Shown here: piece by piece, positions 61,421 through 64,000 of the stretch
Position numbering within the stretch: the first letter of the stretch is position 1
Layout: every line of letters begins with the position of its first letter
The notes under the pieces: model-generated
The model's database searches: none
What the model was told of the DNA's origin: nothing
What the model saw: the letters and a program-made list of their open reading frames with translations, nothing else
Position numbers and translations under genes: made by a program
Assembly (NCBI GenBank): GCA_011009095.1
Contig: VTPC01008038.1
Coordinates: forward strand, 61,713 to 125,712
Length of the DNA stretch: 64,000 bases
Source: Ignelater luminosus
Taxonomy: Eukaryota; Arthropoda; Insecta; Coleoptera; Elateridae
Direction of reading: 5' to 3'

Positions 61421-61440
61421 TTTCTTATAATTATAAGAAA
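61421..61440. repeat. 20-bp perfect palindrome
   Basis: TTTCTTATAATTATAAGAAA is exactly self-complementary. It directly adjoins the reverse transcriptase remnant. Confidence 0.7.
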
Positions 61441-63526
61441 TTATATAAACATTCTAACAAGTTGAAATAATCTTTACCTGACTTGTTTGGTAACCTGTTT
61501 TAAGTTAAGAGACTCAGCCGAAAATAGAAATAAGAACTATACACTAAACTGATCTCGTAAACTATAAGAAGAGGTCGATTTATTCCTGCTAATTCCGCAG
61601 TTTACGAAATATTTCTTAACACGAACGTTTTAAATTTTAAAATATGGAAAAATGTTAAAGTCGTGATAACTTATACAGAATAAGAAAACATTGTTTTTGG
61701 TTTTGCCAGAAAATAGAACCCAAGACAGGCCCTTTTAAATTGAACGCCTACTTGATTTTAATAAATTTATCTTCGATTTAACTCAGATTCTCATGATATT
61801 AACCTGGCAAATATAATGTTACCTGTTTCAAAACTTCATTAAATTATTAGAGATTCAGAGATGATCGTTTCTGTGCAAAAGCTGTAATTATGGTTTTTAA
61901 ACTCAAAGATTTCTACGTGTCATTTAGCACAAAAGATTAAAAAAAAGAATATTAAACAAGGGTCTATAGTGAATCAAAATCCAGAAACAAGTGAGTAACT
62001 AACAGGGATTCTTTATGTAACCTGAAGTCTCGGAAGTTTTAAATTGAGGTTTAACGCAGCACCCTACATTAAATATAAACTAGATGTGAGTACGTTTTGT
62101 TTAAGTAATATATAATATTATAATAATAATAAAACAACAATATCAATTGGTAAAAAAAAACATTCGAATAAACACGAAATACTATAATTGAATCGAAAGG
62201 CGCAATATACCATCCACTCTGTCTACTCGCCTAACCAATCTTTTAACTTGTCGGAAGTTCCTATTGCAGGTAAGGAAGAATGTCACGGATAGAGCAGCGT
62301 ATAGTCATTAACAAGTAAACCAACTCTTCAAAAATTCTTTGTTCTTTTCAAACATCGCGTCGCGTCGGCCGATAATCTTCAGTTATTACTTTTAGATTTA
62401 TTTATAGACAATATTACTAGAAGAGTTCCTACCTACCAACCATTACTTTCAGTAGCTTAATACTAAGCATTTTCAATGAACTCCGATAGGAGAAGTTACT
62501 GAATTTGCGAAATCTGTCTGTTTGCCTGTCTGTCCGCATTTTGTTTTAAATTTCGAGATTTTGACTTCAGATCTAGATTCCGTATCAAAGACTAAAGACA
62601 CGTGGTGTCTTCGTTTTTTGATATCACTTGGTCGCTGAAATTTGAAAACTTTTTAAAACTGATGCTCGAATTTAGTAGCAAAACGGAGTTCGTTGTGGTT
62701 ACGCTTTGCATTCCCAAATGTTTGTAATTCAATTTCACTTTACCAATTTATAATTGAATTATACTAAATTTCAGAAGAGGGTGTAAATCTGCACAAATAT
62801 CAAAGATAAATAATAATTGTATTTTTTATCTTTAACAAAAAATCACCAGTGCTCTAATTTCACTCAGCTCTCGACCGTTGTGACATCTATTATAAAAACG
62901 CAAAGATACATCATTTAATATAACGTTTTGTCAAGGAAGTAGTTTCTCGCTTTTTGTAAGAATTGGTATACTTGTTAATCACTATATGCTGAGTAGCGCT
63001 TGTTCAGTTAGAGTTGGAAACATTCTGGCCAAAGTGTAGTTCTTATTCTGACCCCTGCATACATCACTGAAAAATATTAAGTTTTTAGTTTTTTAGATCA
63101 AAATTAGAAAAGTCTAGCAACACTGCTATTTACATACATACCTTTGTAGAAACACTTTCTAAAAACTAGAAATTCGTAGAACATTGACTTATTGGAAATA
63201 AAAATTCAAGGTAAAAGGGTCCCACTTATCCTATTAATTCCTTGAAGATATTCTCGAATGTTTTGCACGTCAAAACTTTCATAGAAAAAAGGTTTTGCCA
63301 TTTGTCAATCAATTCCTTTCAAACGTACTTCTTTGAAATATCTTAAATGTTTTACATTATAAATTTTCCTAAAAGAATTTTGCTTATGTCTAAATTCTTC
63401 TTAAGCAAACCTACAGCAATAATATTTCCTTGAATAAAATTTCTGTTGATAATTTTTGGAACATGATTATTGCTTTATATTATTCTCTTCAAAGACTCGA
63501 GAACCCTGCTGTATGTTAAACACAGG
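61441..63526. other. A+T-rich spacer
   Basis: A (TAATA)-rich run at 62107-62130 and a CTGT-rich run at 62514-62537 (CTGTCTG and CTGTCTGTCCGC) are present. No gene recognised. Confidence 0.45.
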
Positions 63527-63592
63527 CAGAAGCGGATTTAGGTTTGATTGCGCCCTGGGCCTATTTCGATACAGCGCCCTTTTTGTTTTTTA
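63527..63592 (+). mobile_element. Possible hAT-type left terminus
   Basis: CAGAAGCGGATTTAGG followed by GCGCCCTGGGCC matches the form of many hAT ends (CAGnnGCGGATTTAGG then a G+C-rich segment). No opposite end is visible before the window stops, so the element may continue past 64000 or be a fragment. Confidence 0.4.
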
Positions 63593-63600
63593 AAGGTGTA

Positions 63601-64000
63601 TACAGGGTGTAAAGGAAATGGCGGAAAAAAACTTCAGTACGTTATTCCATGGTAAAAAATAAACTAAAAACCTCGATACCATTTTGCTGTTAACACTATC
63701 TTGAAGAAGTTATTGGAAGTCGTAAATTGCTTAGTTGATTCCGCATTCTTAATAAATACAATAAAATATTAATGTTTAAACAGAGTTTAAACGTAAAAAA
63801 CGCTCTTTATGTACCGTTTATAGTTTTTTTTACTAGTGTATTAGTAATCCACTTCTTAAAATGGTAAATTCCTTGCAAGAAATGCCTTTTGAAAATATTG
63901 CAACGTTACACGTTATTAACAATGGTAACTAAGATACGAGATTGCAAGTACAACACGCGTACTTACTCCTTTAAACGTACCGCGTTGCCAAATTTGAAAA
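63601..64000 (+). other. Second candidate repeat start, then window end
   Basis: TACAGGGTGTAAAGGAAATG at 63601 has the look of a common insect repeat start (ACAGGGTGT). It lies just inside the putative hAT terminus, so one may be nested in the other. No coding frame was recognised to the window end. Confidence 0.25.

Noticed and set aside
62514-62540. CTGT-rich run as a satellite or LINE promoter repeat
   Set aside because: Only a few imperfect units, no longer-range structure.
1-64000. CRISPR arrays, operons, rRNA, tRNA genes or telomeric TTAGG arrays
   Set aside because: None was seen on reading both strands. The window is eukaryotic and mostly non-coding.

Overview
This is an A+T-rich eukaryotic window, most likely from an insect. 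It has no operons, ribosome-binding sites or dense coding. It is mostly non-coding DNA sprinkled with decayed transposable elements of insect-typical families: pogo-like with a psq-type N-terminus, mariner, Tc1-like, hAT-type non-autonomous elements and non-LTR retrotransposons. A beetle or hemipteran would fit, but the sequence does not fix the order. No intact autonomous element and no complete host gene could be recognised. All protein similarities were read by eye from family motifs. No database search was possible.

Layout. 0-1.4 kb: a pogo-like transposase pseudogene on the minus strand, cut by the window edge. 1.4-8.2 kb: A+T-rich spacer. 8.25-9.06 kb: a Tc1-like 3' remnant next to an unrecognised long minus-strand frame. 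9.8 kb: a C-rich 43-bp tandem repeat. 12.4 and 13.2 kb: two motif-rich patches, one with a perfect RFX X-box palindrome and one with adjacent ETS and EGR-type motifs. 14.44-14.60 kb: a 155-bp hAT-type MITE with an 8-bp target-site duplication. 24.5-25.6 kb: a G+C-richer patch with possible exons. 28.2-28.95 and 45.2-45.9 kb: two diverged copies of one unclassified dispersed repeat. 31.2-31.5 kb: a possible spliced minus-strand gene end with a 63-nt intron. 31.84-31.94 kb: a 29-bp-arm inverted repeat. 32.65-33.76 kb: a mariner pseudogene with one terminal inverted repeat. 34.7-35.9 kb: a non-LTR retrotransposon that has lost its YADD core. 36.9-38.2 kb: a second pogo-like pseudogene with a C-terminal zinc finger and two mutated catalytic aspartates. 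42.1-42.5 kb: a DUF7869-like fragment. 52.8-53.1 kb: an IS630-like fragment. 56.6-56.9 kb: a G+C-rich LTR-like or TIR-like unit. 60.9-61.4 kb: a TA-flanked MITE beside a jockey-like reverse transcriptase remnant. 63.5-63.6 kb: further transposon ends.

Possible host gene starts, all too short for an ordinary ORF scan, are at 43.07 kb (+), 47.90-48.02 kb (-) and 57.71-57.83 kb (+). The last has a TATA box, an initiator, a good start context and a splice donor. The minus-strand exon at 48 kb is the most convincing: 40 codons ending in phase 0 at CAG|GTATAC, under a G+C-rich putative promoter with two copies of CCTAGCAACC. If these are real, the window holds 5' ends of genes whose bodies lie in distant exons, and much of the rest is intron or intergenic DNA. 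Nothing here forms a recognisable multi-gene system.
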